DNA of 64,000 nt from Lepiota brunneoincarnata. Lineage: Eukaryota > Basidiomycota > Agaricomycetes > Agaricales > Agaricaceae. The position numbers were made by a program, and so were the translations under genes. Within the stretch, counting starts at the first letter, position 1, and the number at the start of each line of letters is the position of its first letter. This document shows positions 17,561 through 29,875 of this stretch, piece by piece. Under the pieces are notes generated by a model that saw nothing but the letters and a program-made list of their open reading frames with translations, did no database searches and was not told the DNA's origin. The stretch lies in assembly GCA_023014365.1 (NCBI GenBank), contig JAEBUN010000012.1:620001-684000 (forward strand), given 5' to 3'.

Positions 17561-17898
17561 CCCTGCTCTCAGCTTATCTCTGTTGCTTTCTTTCCCTTTC
17601 ATTTGAGCTGTTCTATACTAAATCCTGACATCAATATGTATGTATGCTGTTGCATGGAGATACTATGTTACATTGATCCAGCAATAAAAATAAATACCCA
17701 GAACTAACAATGGCAATGTAGCTTTTATGAGGTGGGACGAATTATGAGTATTTTTCCAGAGGGAAACTTGAGGGAGGATTGGGCAATGGCAGCCTGATAC
17801 TCATTTGTGGTGTTTGTGGTGTTCTTGGTCCCCTTAGGGTTGAAGTACGTAGATTGATATGTAGGTGCTCTTGACAATTGACTTGCTCTATCATCATC
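17561..17898. other. No gene seen
   Basis: AT-rich, CpG-poor sequence between the gene remnant and the 264-codon ORF. I see no coding frame, RNA gene or repeat boundary. Confidence 0.5.
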
Positions 17899-18693
17899 CT
17901 AATTCTCCCCTCCAGGGTACAATGGCAGTGTCATAAAGCTTGACTGGCTCAGTGTAGAATCTTGCCAACTTCCATGGTATGTGGGTGGACAAGGACTGGT
18001 AGGTGACTCTGATGGTGTCACTTGTTGCTGCTCTTCAGATCCAGCAGTCACAGACAAGGCAGTGGGTGAGGTGGGTGTTTGAGGGCTATTGATGTCTTCA
18101 ATGTCTTCAGGCAGGACTGATGGTTCTTGCTGCCCTGAGAAGGGCCACATAGATGGGATAGGTGGTGGGATGGGGAAATCAGCAAGGGAGAGGGAGCGTT
18201 CACTCATACTCACAATATCCAGGGTATGTCTTGGACTTGTTGGTGTGAGTGAAGTTCTGATGGGCTCCAGTCTGTATCCCCCCTCAGTGATCCTGCCAGC
18301 TGGTTGTGCTGCATTGTCCTCGGGACTGTCTATGGCCACTTCCGCTGTGCTATTTTCAGCACTTGAAAGACCAGTCAGAGTAGACTGCTGCTGCAAGCTG
18401 TGCAGCCTCAATGTGTATGGTGTTCTTGGGGTGTGCAGAGGTGCGTGTGGGATGGAAATTTTGGGTGGAAGGGGTTTGGTATTGGGGGTGGTACTGGGCT
18501 CCTCTGGAAGGGGTTTGAGGGCAATACTGGGCTCCTCTGGAAGGGGAAGGGTATTTCTGGCTTCAACATATGGAGACATGGTTATCGTTGGCGCAAGTGG
18601 TACAGGAGGGTCATGTTCCTCTGCATTTGATTTGCTTTTCAACACAGTGAATTGTGGTTTATTGAAGAGTCTGCTGTGAGTGCTACGACTCAT
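17899..18693 (-). CDS. Pro/Ser/Thr-rich ORF, 264 aa, inside a copia-like element leader
   Basis: An open frame whose ATG lies at the point where homology between the two copia-like leaders ends. The predicted protein is low-complexity, with tandem PLPEEPS repeats near residues 51-70, a PLPPKISIPHAPLHTPRTP stretch and an acidic PEDIEDINSP motif. It has no transmembrane segment and no retroviral motif. It could be a captured host sequence in a non-autonomous LTR element, or the N-terminal part of an unusual gag. The low CpG content suggests that it has been exposed to the same mutation process as the other repeats. Function unknown. Confidence 0.35.
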   Translation of the reverse strand: MSRSTHSRLFNKPQFTVLKSKSNAEEHDPPVPLAPTITMSPYVEARNTLPLPEEPSIALKPLPEEPSTTPNTKPLPPKISIPHAPLHTPRTPYTLRLHSLQQQSTLTGLSSAENSTAEVAIDSPEDNAAQPAGRITEGGYRLEPIRTSLTPTSPRHTLDIVSMSERSLSLADFPIPPPIPSMWPFSGQQEPSVLPEDIEDINSPQTPTSPTALSVTAGSEEQQQVTPSESPTSPCPPTYHGSWQDSTLSQSSFMTLPLYPGGEN

Positions 18694-18965
18694 CTGGTGT
18701 TGTGCTGCAAAATCATTTCATTTGTGAAATCACTAGCCAATAAAGTAACTAACTCTCTGTTACTGAATAATATCAGTATATGGCCATGGTCAGACACTGG
18801 GTGCGAGAGATTTAGAATACTATCTAAAATATGTGAAGGCAGACATCTCAGAAACAGAACCAGAACACCCAGACAAGTAACAGTGATGTTAACTAACTTA
18901 TTAGTGATAAGGCTATGGAAGAATGACTCTGGTATGAATGTACCCGAGCATTGTATCTGATACCA

Positions 18966-20655
18966 TGTTAACTAAGATATTAGTTAAGATACTCATGACT
19001 GCACAAAAGACCCATTTCCTCACCTCTGCCCTAGAAAGTGGACAAGTTGCAACACCTATGTCATCCAGATGGTACCTAGTCATAATAACAGGTCCAGGAG
19101 TGAATCTTGACAAAAGAATGTAGGGATTAGCTAATGCCCTGACAAGAATGTCCCCTTGGAACAGCTCTGATGGTATTGAAAGATAAAAGATCAGATGGGG
19201 GTATCCAAGAGGGTACTCAGGGACAGATGCTCCCTCATAGTAACAAAAGAGACCAGAAATGATGGACTAGAAAATAAAGATTGATAAGAATGAAACAAGC
19301 TAATTAAATTCTAATATTAGTTTACTGCCTGAAGGCTGTGGAAGTGAACTTTTAGGACATTAGGGTTGAGAACCTGGGTGTAGAGAATCCAAGAAAAAGA
19401 TAAAAACCCTTAGATAAGAGTTAGTGAGGAAACTTGCTAACCTGACTGGCTGTGATATAAATAACCAGGCACTTAGGGAGCAAGTTCCTGAGAGCAAATT
19501 ATGTCACTGATATCAGAACTCCTAGAATGATGCTCCTAAATAATGAGGAGACAATAAAATGATGAAGCTGAAGGCTTGTTTCAGGTATACCCATAAGTCA
19601 ATTGTATATTGTTATAAAAACTTGTCTGTAAATTACATGGGAGGCAAGAAACCGCTTGCCTATTTCCCCCCCCTGACTGTATGGTTGATTAGGATAGGAA
19701 TACAAAGCAATTTTACACGATTTTCTTTGGTCATAAACCACCAGAGACTTAAAGAGTTATACTCTTAAAAACTAGACCCTGTTAGGGGAATAAGAGGCCA
19801 GAACCAATTTAATATTCAAGTGCTGATCATAATCAGCACGTGCGCTACTTAAGTACAGCAACAGTCTGCACACAGACTGGGTAACCAAACACTACATAGA
19901 CTACCAGAATTAATATGTGCAAACAATATACAATAACATATAAAATTGTACGCATGGTCAGGCTTGGGGATGGGGGTGGCCAAAGGATGAGGCTCGGCAT
20001 CAGGCATCAGCTAGAGTGGCGGAACCCAGATGCTTTACTGCAGACCTCTAGACATACCTTGCATAAGGGGGGGCAAACCTGCCAGTCCCCTTACAGACCC
20101 TTTGAAATGATTGAGATATTGACAGACCCTTCTGCTTGACTCAAGAGCTGAATACAAGTTGATATGACTCTTCTGTTCTTAAGTAGAAAGTTCACTAACC
20201 TCCGTTTCTTTGAGTTCCTCTTAGAGGCCTTGCCTCAGAAGTATACCATTGAATTGTAGAGCTGTTTAATTGAGAAGCAAACATAGTATGCTAGGGCCCA
20301 TTGAAAATGCTGTCCACTAGGTCTATCTAGTTTAAAGATACTTACTGCAGGAGCTCACCAAAAGCCTGTCTTGCTGAGTAGTATAAAGTTTTATTGCATT
20401 GTTCAGAAGCTGTAGTGTGCTAGGGCCCATTAAATAACCTGTCTGCTAGGCCTACTAGCTCAAAGACACTTATTGCAGGAGCTTGTTAGAAGCTTGTCTT
20501 GCTGGGTAGTGTAAAGTTATAGTATTGTCAAGAGAAAAGGATGTAGTATGCTAGGACCTGTTAGAACATGCTGTCTGCTAGGTCTACAGAGGCTCACTGA
20601 TTGCAAAAGCTTGTGTTTTGCCTGACTTATCAAATCATGAAGATATTAGTTAATA
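18966..20655 (-). repeat. Copia-like LTR, left copy (minus orientation; about 1.37 kb without the nested solo LTR)
   Basis: In element sense it begins TATTAACTAATATC (TG mutated to TA) and ends TTAGTTAACA, followed by TGGTATCAGATA, an initiator-Met tRNA-type primer-binding site typical of copia elements. It pairs as an inverted repeat with 21224-22597. A 316-bp solo LTR is inserted at 19780-20095. Leader sequence shared with the right copy extends to about 18690. A 69-codon ORF inside it (19559-19768) is just LTR sequence. Confidence 0.75.
19780..20095. mobile_element. Solo LTR (316 bp) nested in the left copia-like LTR
   Basis: It begins TGTTAGGGG and ends CCCCTTACA. It is flanked by a 5-bp duplication GACCC (19775-19779 and 20096-20100) and is absent from the matching place in the right LTR copy (about 21780-21790). 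The TG...CA ends, short terminal inverted repeat and 5-bp target duplication identify a solo LTR. Confidence 0.88.
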
Positions 20656-21223
20656 TATGGAAACAAGGCTTATTTGGACTGATTTAATCATGATCAAAAT
20701 CTTCTGACAAACCAGAGATACACCATTGCCAACCTGTAATATGATGGATGTGCATCAGAGAAAAGATGCTTATGTGTCTGACATCCATCTATTCATATTA
20801 GTGGCATTGTGGCAGGCAGGTGAATGCTGATGGAAACTTGTCTTACCAGGGGGGGGGGGGGGTGGAGGAATGTAGATGATGGTGCAGATTATCAGGCATC
20901 ATCCCAACCATCCACTGTTGGGAAGATTTGAGATGGTCAGGTGAACAAGTGCATTGGCTAAACTTTGCTGAAGATGTGACATGATCATCAGTGCTTCAGT
21001 GAAATGTGGATTACTTTACGAGATTGAAAACAAAGTTCGTTAACAAGTTCGCTAATTCCGACTTTTATAAGTTTGTGGGGGAGAGGTTGTCACAGATCTC
21101 CAGAAATATATTTGATTCTAGTGTTTTTAGGGTTTTGGTACATTATTCTCTTAGTCTCCAACTAGACAGACAGTTGTTCTATCTGAATACAATGGGAACT
21201 TTGACGGTCATTACTATATAATA
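20656..21223. other. Spacer between the two head-to-head copia-like LTRs
   Basis: 568 bp without inverted-repeat pairing. It includes a 14-base G run at 20849-20862 and a short ORF at 21006-21221 that I cannot assign. It is probably the former flanking genomic DNA between two independent insertions. Confidence 0.45.
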
Positions 21224-22597
21224 TGTTAACTAATATCTTCACAATTTGATAAGTCAGGCAAAACGCAAGCTTTCGCAATCAGTGAACCTCCGTAGACCTA
21301 GCAGACAGCGTGTTCTAACAGGCCCTAGTGTACTATGTCCTTTTCTCTTGACAATACTGTAAATTTACACTACCCAGCGAGACAGGCTTTTGACAAGCTC
21401 CTGCAGTAAGTGTCTTTAAGCTAGTAGGCCTAGCGGATGGTGTTATCTAACAGGCCCTAGCACACTACAGCTTCTGAACAAGGCAATAAAACTTTTATAC
21501 TACTCAGTGAGACAGGCTTCTAGCAAGCTCCTGCAGTAAGTATCTTTAAACTAGATAGACCTAGTGGACAGCATTTTCAACAGGCCCTAGCATACTATGT
21601 TTGCTTCTCAATTAAACAGCTCTACAATTCAATGGTATACTTCTGAGGCAAGGCCTCTAAGAGGAACCCAAAGAAATGGAAGTTAGTGAACTTTCTACTT
21701 AAGAACTGAAGAGGCGTAGCAACTCATATTCAGTTCTTGAGTCAAGCAGAAGGGTCTGTCAATATCTCAATCGTTTCAAAGGGTCTGGTTTTAAAGAGTA
21801 TAACTCTTTAAGTCTCTGGTGGTCTTATGACCAAAGAAAATTGTGTAAAATTGCTTTATATTCCTATCCTAATCAACCATACAATCAGGGGGGGAAATAG
21901 GCAAGTGGTTTCTTGCCTCCCATGTAATTTACAGACAAGTTTTTATAACAATATACAATTAACTTATGGGTATACCTGAAACAAGCCTTCAGCTTCATCA
22001 TTTTATTGTCTCCTCATCATTTAGGAGCATCATTCTAGGAGTTCCAATATCAGCAACATCAATTTGCTCTCAGGGACTTGCTCCCTAGGTGCCTGGCTAT
22101 TTATATCACAGCCAGCCAGGTTAGCAAGTTTCCTCGCTAATGTTTATCTATTGGTTTTTATTTTATTCTCGGACTCTCCACACCTGAGCTTTTCAACCCT
22201 AATGTTCTAAAGTCCACTTCCATAGCCTTCAGGTAGTAGACTAACACTAGAATTAATTAGCTTATTCTATTCTTATCAATCTTCATTTTCTAGTTCATCA
22301 TTTCTGATCTCTTTTTATTTCTATGAGGGGGCATCCTTCCCTGAGTACCCTCTGGGATACCCCCATTCGATCCCTTAGGTTTCAATATCATCAGAACCGT
22401 TTCAAGGGGACATTCTTGTCAGGGCATTCAGCTAATCCCTACATTCTTTTGTCAAGATTCACTCCCAGACCTGTTATTATGACTAGGTACCATCCGGATG
22501 ACATAGGTGTTGCGACTCGTCTGCTTTCTAGGGCAGAGGCGAAGAAATGGGTCTTTTTGTGCAGTCATGAGTATCTTAACTAATATCTTAGTTAACA
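21224..22597 (+). repeat. Copia-like LTR, right copy (plus orientation, 1,374 bp)
   Basis: Starts TGTTAACTAATATC and ends TTAGTTAACA. It pairs with the left copy, and the leader homology continues to about 22870 (CAACATCAGA). It is interrupted at 22878 by Gypsy-B2; element or flanking sequence resumes at 31671. Confidence 0.75.
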
Positions 22598-22877
22598 CAG
22601 TATCGGATACAATGCTCGGGTACATTCATACCAGAGTCATTCTTCCATAGCCTTGTCACCCATAAGTTAGTTAACATCACTTTTACTTGTCTGGGTGTTC
22701 TGGTTCTGTTTCTGAGATGTCCGCCTTCACATATTTTAGATAGTATTCTAATTCTCTTGCACCCAGTGTCTGACCATGGCCATATACTGATATTATTCAG
22801 TAACAGAGAGTTAGTTACTTTATTAGCTAGTGATTTCACAAATGAAATGATTTTGTGGTGCAACATCAGACCCATGC

Positions 22878-23263
22878 TGTTATCAGAATTCCATCAGAAG
22901 GACAGTTATTTTTAGTTACATTTCCCATATCACTACGAAACTATCAGTAGTGTACATCAGAAGGACGATTCTTACCACATGCCTCATGTCTCTTATCTCT
23001 AACTCATAATTACCTTGGTCCGGACCATTATAGTAGGAGTATAGCCACACTTAGAAATATATAAGGATACAGTACAATATCTTGTATCCTTATCTTAGTG
23101 TTATACAGTTCTTGCCTCCTATATCTCTTTGCTCTTAAAACCGGCTGGACTATAGTGCTCCGTCATCTCCAAGTCACGCTTAGTAGGACAGGACCAAGTC
23201 TGTATAGACATCCTGTGTCGAACCCCATGCTACTCAAGAGCAAACCCCTAACCCGGATAACAA
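22878..23263 (+). repeat. 5' LTR of Gypsy-B2
   Basis: TGTTATCAG...GGATAACA. TATA box near 23058-23064 and predicted RNA start TATCTTAGTGTT at 23091-23102. Confidence 0.93.
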
Positions 23264-23621
23264 AACACTAAGATACTCTGCTGCTTATCTCTTGCTCGCC
23301 CTCCACTCTGCTCTGCTCTACCGACGTACTGAATACATTGAGGTACCCTGGTCGTTCAAAACAACATATGAAAGAAAACCGTCTCTCTGTGTAGCCATCG
23401 CTACATCCCTCAACCTCTCTCCACCAGAAGACCTGGCTTACCTACTCATTTTCGTTTTCACTTCTACCACCACCCTCATCGCCTATCAAATCATCACCCT
23501 AGAACTCGAACGTATCACGTGCCCTTGTCACTGCTGCGTCGTCAGATCGTGGAATCTATACTCAGGGATATCCATCATTGCAACCCAATTTTTCATTCTT
23601 CTAGTGATAATTGATCACTAG
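23208..23621 (+). CDS. Gypsy-B2 leader ORF, no ATG, two hydrophobic segments
   Basis: Open from just after an in-frame TAG near 23205 to TAG at 23619-23621. It lies in the same frame as gag, whose ATG (23634) sits four codons after the stop in a strong context (GCCACCATG). No ATG exists in the frame; candidate non-ATG starts include TTG at 23292. The C-terminal 89 codons are conserved with Gypsy-B1 mainly at the protein level (19 synonymous, 6 replacement). Features are a hydrophobic stretch (LAYLLIFVFTSTTTLIAY), the Cys cluster CPCHCC and a second hydrophobic stretch (QFFILLVII). A small membrane protein or a membrane-anchored Gag extension is an inference. Confidence 0.55.
   Translation, partial: TSCVEPHATQEQTPNPDNKTLRYSAAYLLLALHSALLYRRTEYIEVPWSFKTTYERKPSLCVAIATSLNLSPPEDLAYLLIFVFTSTTTLIAYQIITLELERITCPCHCCVVRSWNLYSGISIIATQFFILLVIIDH
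23265..23276 (+). other. Primer-binding site of Gypsy-B2 (self-priming type)
   Basis: AACACTAAGATA, one base after the LTR, perfectly complementary to 23091-23102 in the LTR. Same spacing as in Gypsy-B1 (33 nt from TATA box to the complementary segment). Confidence 0.65.
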
Positions 23622-23633
23622 ACAACAGCCACC

Positions 23634-26099
23634 ATGCCTCCAAAGAAGTTCTCAGCCCGAGAAACTCCATCACCTCCTCCCAATTCAAGAAGCAGAATCT
23701 CAGGACCAGGAACCCAAAACCTGGATCCCAGAAGAAACCCTATCCCCACTCAAACACCATCCCCATTCTATCCTCCATCCCCATTTGACTTGCCCACCCC
23801 AAGTACATCAACACGTACAAGAACAAGTTTTGCTGACAAACTAGCAGAACGACAAAAACTACAACACGAAAAAGAATTAAAAGAACACTACGAAGAAGAA
23901 GAAAGAAGATGCAAACAAACCGAAAAGTACCATGCCAAAGTAGATCCATTAAACGACTACGAACTCCAAAAACTTAAAAATGCCCTCAAACAACCAAGAG
24001 GACTCTCCACATCAGAAGAAAACTTACTCACATGCCATGAATACACAGTAAATCAGGAAAGAAACCCCCCACCAGATAACAACTCCAACATCTATATAAC
24101 AGACAACAATCAATCGGATCCTGATCCACAACCACCCGCATTACCCACGCCAACCGCACCCTTAGCCCTACCGGCTCCTCCTTTATGACCAACACAACCA
24201 CCATCACCACCACCACCGCCGCCACCCGGACAATTACAAATAATGGCTGCCACACCTACCCCAAAGGAGTTAGGACTCCTCAAACCCATCGCCTTCGATG
24301 GAACTAGAAGACTGTTTGAAGATTGGATCTTTTCCAATGCGAAGTTTACATACTTGCCAATGCAACAACGTACAACACAGATCTCGCTAGAACTCTATTT
24401 GTCCTTTTGACAATGCAATCAGGAGATGCCCAAGCCTGGGCTAGACAATACCTCCACGAGAGAAATGCCCAAACACAACAAGGGCAACCCATAGCCATGG
24501 AATCATGGGACAATTTCACTGCCCGACTCAGAGCCGACTTCACCCCGGCAGACGAACACACGTATGCACATACCAGACTTCAAACCCTGCACCAAGCAGG
24601 CAAACCAATGACTGAGTTCAACGCTCAGTTCAAAGATGTCATATCCATGCCAACTCAGAGTCTAATCATTTAAACTTTGGCTTCTCGACTCCACGTGTGT
24701 TCCACACAACAACCCTCTGCCCTCCGACTCGGCCCCGACCTGCTCCGACCGCAACCCACTGCCCCGATCACACGACCACCTCCACACGTGCCGTGGTCAC
24801 CTGACCCTCGGTGTCTCATACCCCCGTCTCCATTTCCCGTCCGTAGTCAAGATACGTTATTAGTCTCCATACCTGTACCCGTTTCCATTCCATTCGTAAT
24901 CCGTTCGTAATCCGTTTGTAACTAGATCGGTCTCCGCTTCGCTCCGCACATAGTCAGTACGAGTCATAGTTCGTAAGGCCAGTAGTATATATACCGTAGG
25001 TACTTGGCTTGTACTCCTCAGTCTGATAATCGAATCGAGCAGCGGACCAGCTCCCTGTTCCATATCCTCTCCTCTCTTCTGCCTCGCTCCGCTTCGGCTC
25101 CGACTTCCTGAAATACGGACTAGGACAGTAGGAGGGCACAGCACATAAGCTGAGGCCGCAAGTCCAACCCCCGCCCGACGTACTCCGCCTCGGTCCCGAA
25201 GTCTACGTACTGACTTCGCCCTGTCCCCCGGTTACCTTATACCAAGGATACCACCCTGACCCTCCGCTTCGGTCCCGACCCGCACCGGCTCTAACAAAAG
25301 AACTCGTCCGTCAATCTGGACTAAATGAAGATCGCACCTTGATCAATCTATATCGAAAGGCAATTGACCGCTGTATCGCCATGAAGATCGACGAATCAGA
25401 AAACCCCCCGACAACCATCGCCGCTTGGTATACCCAAGCCAATAAACTCGACGATAATTTCCGCCGAATCAATGCCCTCTATGGCACCCCTAAAAACACG
25501 TTTCCCCAAAGAAACCAGTATCAACCCAACCACAGACCAAACCACCCAAACAACAATGTGCCCTATGCACAATTCTATCAAAGAAGCAATGCTCCACGTT
25601 TCACCCCACGAGACCCACACGCCATGGAAATAGACCATGCCACAATGGAAGAAGGATTCGAAGATCCTTATCCCAAAATTCCACAACCAGAATATGCCAA
25701 AGAAGATTCTGCACAAGAACCATTGGAGTTAGATGCCGTTGTCACCGGACAACAAATGAAATCATACCAAAACCAGGAATGCTTCCGATGTGGAGCAAAA
25801 GATCATTGGGTCAACAAATGCCCTCAACCGCTGCCAGCTAGACGCTTCCCAGGAATGCGCACCAATCCTCCTCACCCTGCAAGAAACCCCAACCGTCCCT
25901 TCCCTGGGCAACAAAACACCCGTCCCAGAATTCCAAACTGGAACACCCAACAATCACCGCAACACAAGTCTTCCCTTGCTGTCACAGAAGTCGCATCTCA
26001 GATGCACCAAATGGTTGATGATCTCGACCCTGAACTCCAACAAGAACTCCACTCCGTGTTAGCCGAGGACCCAGAGATGCGTCCATTCCAGGATTTTTA
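23634..26099 (+). pseudogene. Gypsy-B2 gag, inactivated
   Basis: ATG at 23634 and the same Pro/Ser-rich N-terminus as B1. A TGA (24186-24188) stands where B1 has a CGA Arg codon. A small frameshift follows near 24330, and a 660-bp solo LTR sits in the gag core. The C-terminal part (25339-26099) is open and keeps the zinc knuckle CFRCGAKDHWVNKC. The gag stop context, GATTTTTAAAAAGG, is identical to that of B1. Confidence 0.9.
24637..25296. mobile_element. Solo LTR (660 bp), CpG-rich, inserted in Gypsy-B2 gag
   Basis: TGTCATATCC...CTCTAACA, flanked by a 5-bp duplication AAAGA (24632-24636 and 25297-25301). The gag frame continues across the insertion if it is removed with one target copy. It has many CpGs and CTCCGCTTCG-type repeats, and a TATA-like element (AGTATATATACC) near 24984-24995. 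It is unrelated to the other LTRs in the window. Confidence 0.9.
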
Positions 26100-26276
26100 A
26101 AAAGGAACGCTGTTGACCGATGTGCCCCTGCACATTCCAAAACTCAGAAGGACATTTCGTATTCTCACTCCCAGAAGGACACTTTCTCGATAAACTCTGT
26201 ACAATTACGACTATCCCCAAATAAACGATCCCTTTTCTTACCCATCAAGATTTGGAGTGAACGGACATCAAAACCC

Positions 26277-29200
26277 ATGGCCATCACAGCCCTGATAGAC
26301 TCAGGAGCCCAAGGGAATTTCATCTCCCACAAAGTCGTTGAACGACATGGTTATCAAACAAAACGGCTGGACCAACCAATTCCACTCAGTAATGTCGACG
26401 GAACTGATAATCAACATGGCAAGATCCATGAATACATCAAAATCAGAACCATCATCAATGGAAGAGATTGCACACTAGAAGCGTATGTCACAAACACTGG
26501 TGAGAAAGACCTCATCATCGGATTTCCCTGGTTGGAACAATACAATCCCGACATCAACTGGAAGACCAAGACATTCTCTTGGAAACCCCAAATCAATCAC
26601 CAAGACTTTTCCAAACTCCTCAGAACCTTACGACGACCTGTCAAACTCAACTCTATAGCTATGGACAGAATGGCTGGGAAGACCTCTCAACCCAAGGAAA
26701 ACCCCGAAGAATACGTCAACCTGTCAAATGTTGACCTTGACACCTTCTCTTTAGAAAGAGAAATGAATCTGATGCTTCTAACCCCATTAGAAGTAAATGC
26801 CAAAGTGACACATGCCACAACGCTCCACAATGAACAACACCACCTGACAAAATCGGCAACCCAAAAAGGGAAACAACCAGAATCGAACAAAGAACCACCT
26901 GAGATCCCTTGGAGATTCGCCCGATGGGCTAAAATATTCAACAAAAAAGCCTCCGAACGATTCCCACCATCAAGAACATTTGATCACGAAATCGAACTAA
27001 AACCAACATTTGAAGCAAAATTGATGAAACCTTATCAAGTGGCACCTGCCGAAGAAAAAGCGCTGAAGGAATTCATAGATGAAAACCTCCGAAAAGGCTA
27101 CATCTGCCCTTCAAAATCCCCTATGGCATCACCCTTCTTTTTTGTTGCCAAGAAAGGAGGAGACCTCCGACCCTGCCAAGACTATCGTTATCTAAACAAT
27201 CATACTATCAAGAACGCCTACCCAATCCCCATGATTTCCTCCATCATGGACAAACTCAAAGGAGCTAAGTATTTCACTAAGCTCGATGTCTGCCTAGGAT
27301 ACAATAACATCAGAATCAAAGATGGTGATCAATGGAAAGCAGCATTCAAGACTCCCATGGGTCTTTTTGAACCGACTGTTATGTTTTTCGGACTCTGCAA
27401 CAGTCCCGTGACGTTCCAACATATGATGGACACGTTATTCTCCGAAATAATGGAGAAAGGAGGAATCATCATCTACATGGATGATATCCTAATCTACGGT
27501 AAAACCCAGGAAGAAACCAACCGACTTACAGAAAAAGTACTACAAATCCTGCAGGAAAACGACCTCTACCTCAAAACAGAGAAATGCGAGTTCAACAAAC
27601 AACAACTCAAATACCTCGGCATGATCATCATGCCAGACAAGATCAAAATAGATCCTGGAAAACTCAAGGGAATAGAAGACTGGCCAGTACCAAAAACAGT
27701 CTGACACGTTCGGAAATTCATTGGATTTTGTAACTTCTACTGGAAGTTCATCCGCAGCTACTCCCACCACACCAAACCCCTGAACCAACTCCTTTCCAAA
27801 TCAAACAAATTTGAATGGAAAGAAGAGCAACAGAAAGCGTTTGAAATGCTCAAGAATGAATTCCTAAAGGAACCAGTACTCCTCATGCCCGACTCCACAA
27901 AACCCTTCGAAATAGAAGCTAATGCTTCTAAATTTGCATCAGGAGCTGTCCTGTATCAACACGACATCAATGGAATACAGAAACCTGTATCATTCTATTC
28001 AAAGACGTTTGGACCAGCAGAACGCAATTACAATATCTACGACAGGGAACTTCTCGCTATTATCCGAGCCCTCGAAGAATGGCGCCACTATCTCCTTGGC
28101 AGCCCCCATACCGTCCATATCAGAACGGATCATCAAAACCTAACATACTGGCGCAAACCCCAGAAAATCAACCGCAGACAAGCACGATGGGTCCAGACCC
28201 TTGCTGACTACAACTTCAAATTAGAACACGTCCCAGGATCAAAGATCCCTGCACCAGATGCCCTATCAAGACGACCAGACCACATCCCTGATGAGGATAA
28301 TGATAACGAAGACGTCACCATACTCCCAGAACACCTCTTTATCACCACTGTCGATATGGAACTCCAAGAGAGAATCACGGAATCACCCAAATACGACGCT
28401 AGAACCACTGAAGCGTTCAAACTCCTAAAGGAAACCCATCCTAATGCCGCCGATAAAGACTTCGGAACAGTCCCGACCTCAAATGGTCCACTCCTCACGT
28501 TCCAAGAATGTGTCATTATTCCAGAAGACCTCCAACTCAGATATGATGTCATTGCAAGATACCACAACCACCCTACATGTGGCCATCCTGGAGAACAGGA
28601 AACATACCACCTCGCCAAGAAAGAAGTATATTGGCCAGGAATGTTGACGTTCATAAGGAACTACGTCAAAGGCTGTCCAGAGTGTCAGCAACACAAGATC
28701 ATACGCAGACTGGATCGCGCACCAACTCAACTGATCCCACCATCATCTTCCAAACACCCATTTGCACAGATCTCATGGGATCTTATCACTGGTCTACCGC
28801 CTAGCGCCGGCCATAATGCAATATTGTCCGTGGTGGACCACGGCCTTACGAAGGGGGTAATTTTCATCCCAACCTCAGATCGATCAAATGCTGATGACAT
28901 TGGATGATTATTAATAGAAAAGGTCTTCACCAGATTCGGATTACCTGACAAAATCATATTAGATCGAGACCCCAGATTCACTGCCAACTCCCTCCGACAA
29001 CTAGCCAAACGCCTAAACATCCAACAAGCATTCTCAACTGCATACCACCCCCAGACAGATGGTTCCACCAAACAATACAATCAAGGAATCGAAACCTACC
29101 TCACCATATACTGCACCAGAAACCCCCTTGACTGGTCAGAAACCCTCTCTATCACCGAGTTCGCACACAACTCCAAAATACACGCCTCAAGGCAGAAATC

Positions 29201-29873
29201 CCCATTTGAACTAATCATGGGATACAACCCTCCACTGATACCCACAGTAATGGAAACATCAAACTTTCCATCAGTAGACGAACGCATCAGACTCCTTGAT
29301 GATGCCAGAAAAGAAGTACACGCAGCACATCAACTCTCCACCAATATTATGAAACAAAAAACCAGAAGAACTGTCAAACCCCTTGAAACACATCAAAAGG
29401 TATGGCTAGAAGCCAAGAACCTCAAACTCCCCTTCATTTCCAACAAAATATCCCCAAAACGACTAGGACCTTTCCTTATCTCAGAAGTCCTATCCCCACT
29501 CACCTACAAACTAAAACTTCCAATCAAATGGAAGATACACCCGGTATTCCACAGAAATCTTCTAACCCCATATACCGAAACAGAAGCATACGGATCTCAT
29601 CCGACTCCACCACCACCAGACATCATCAATGAAGAAGAATACGAAATAGAAGCCATTCTAAATCACTGCCAACACCGCGGAAAACTCCAATACTACGTCA
29701 AATGGAAAGGATACCCCCACACGGAGAATGAATGGATCACTGATGAAACACTCCACACAAACGCCGAAGAATACTTAACCGAGTATAAAGAAACTCATGG
29801 AATTCTCCAGAAAGAACAGGAACCCACCAGAACCAACCAAAGACAACTTCGCTCCCACACCAAACGTACTTAA
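26277..29873 (+). pseudogene. Gypsy-B2 pol, inactivated by at least two nonsense codons
   Basis: Closely similar to B1 Pol over its whole length: protease (LIDSGAQGNF), RT with YMDD near 27478, RNase H, integrase and chromodomain (YYVKWKGYPHTENEW). TGA replaces Arg codons near 27702 (after PVPKTV) and near 28905 (after NADDIG); both are C to T changes at CGA. In the integrase the STERYNQE region reads STKQYNQG, which also removes the catalytic Glu. Confidence 0.92.
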
Positions 29874-29875
29874 AG

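Noticed and set aside
20849..20862. Run of 14 G as a G-quadruplex or regulatory site
   Set aside because: A single homopolymer tract in decayed repeat spacer; no further support.
18690..22877. Inverted repeat interpreted as a foldback or MITE-type DNA transposon
   Set aside because: The arms have LTR ends, a tRNA-type binding site and matching length, and the homology continues past the LTR into a leader. This fits two opposed LTR elements.
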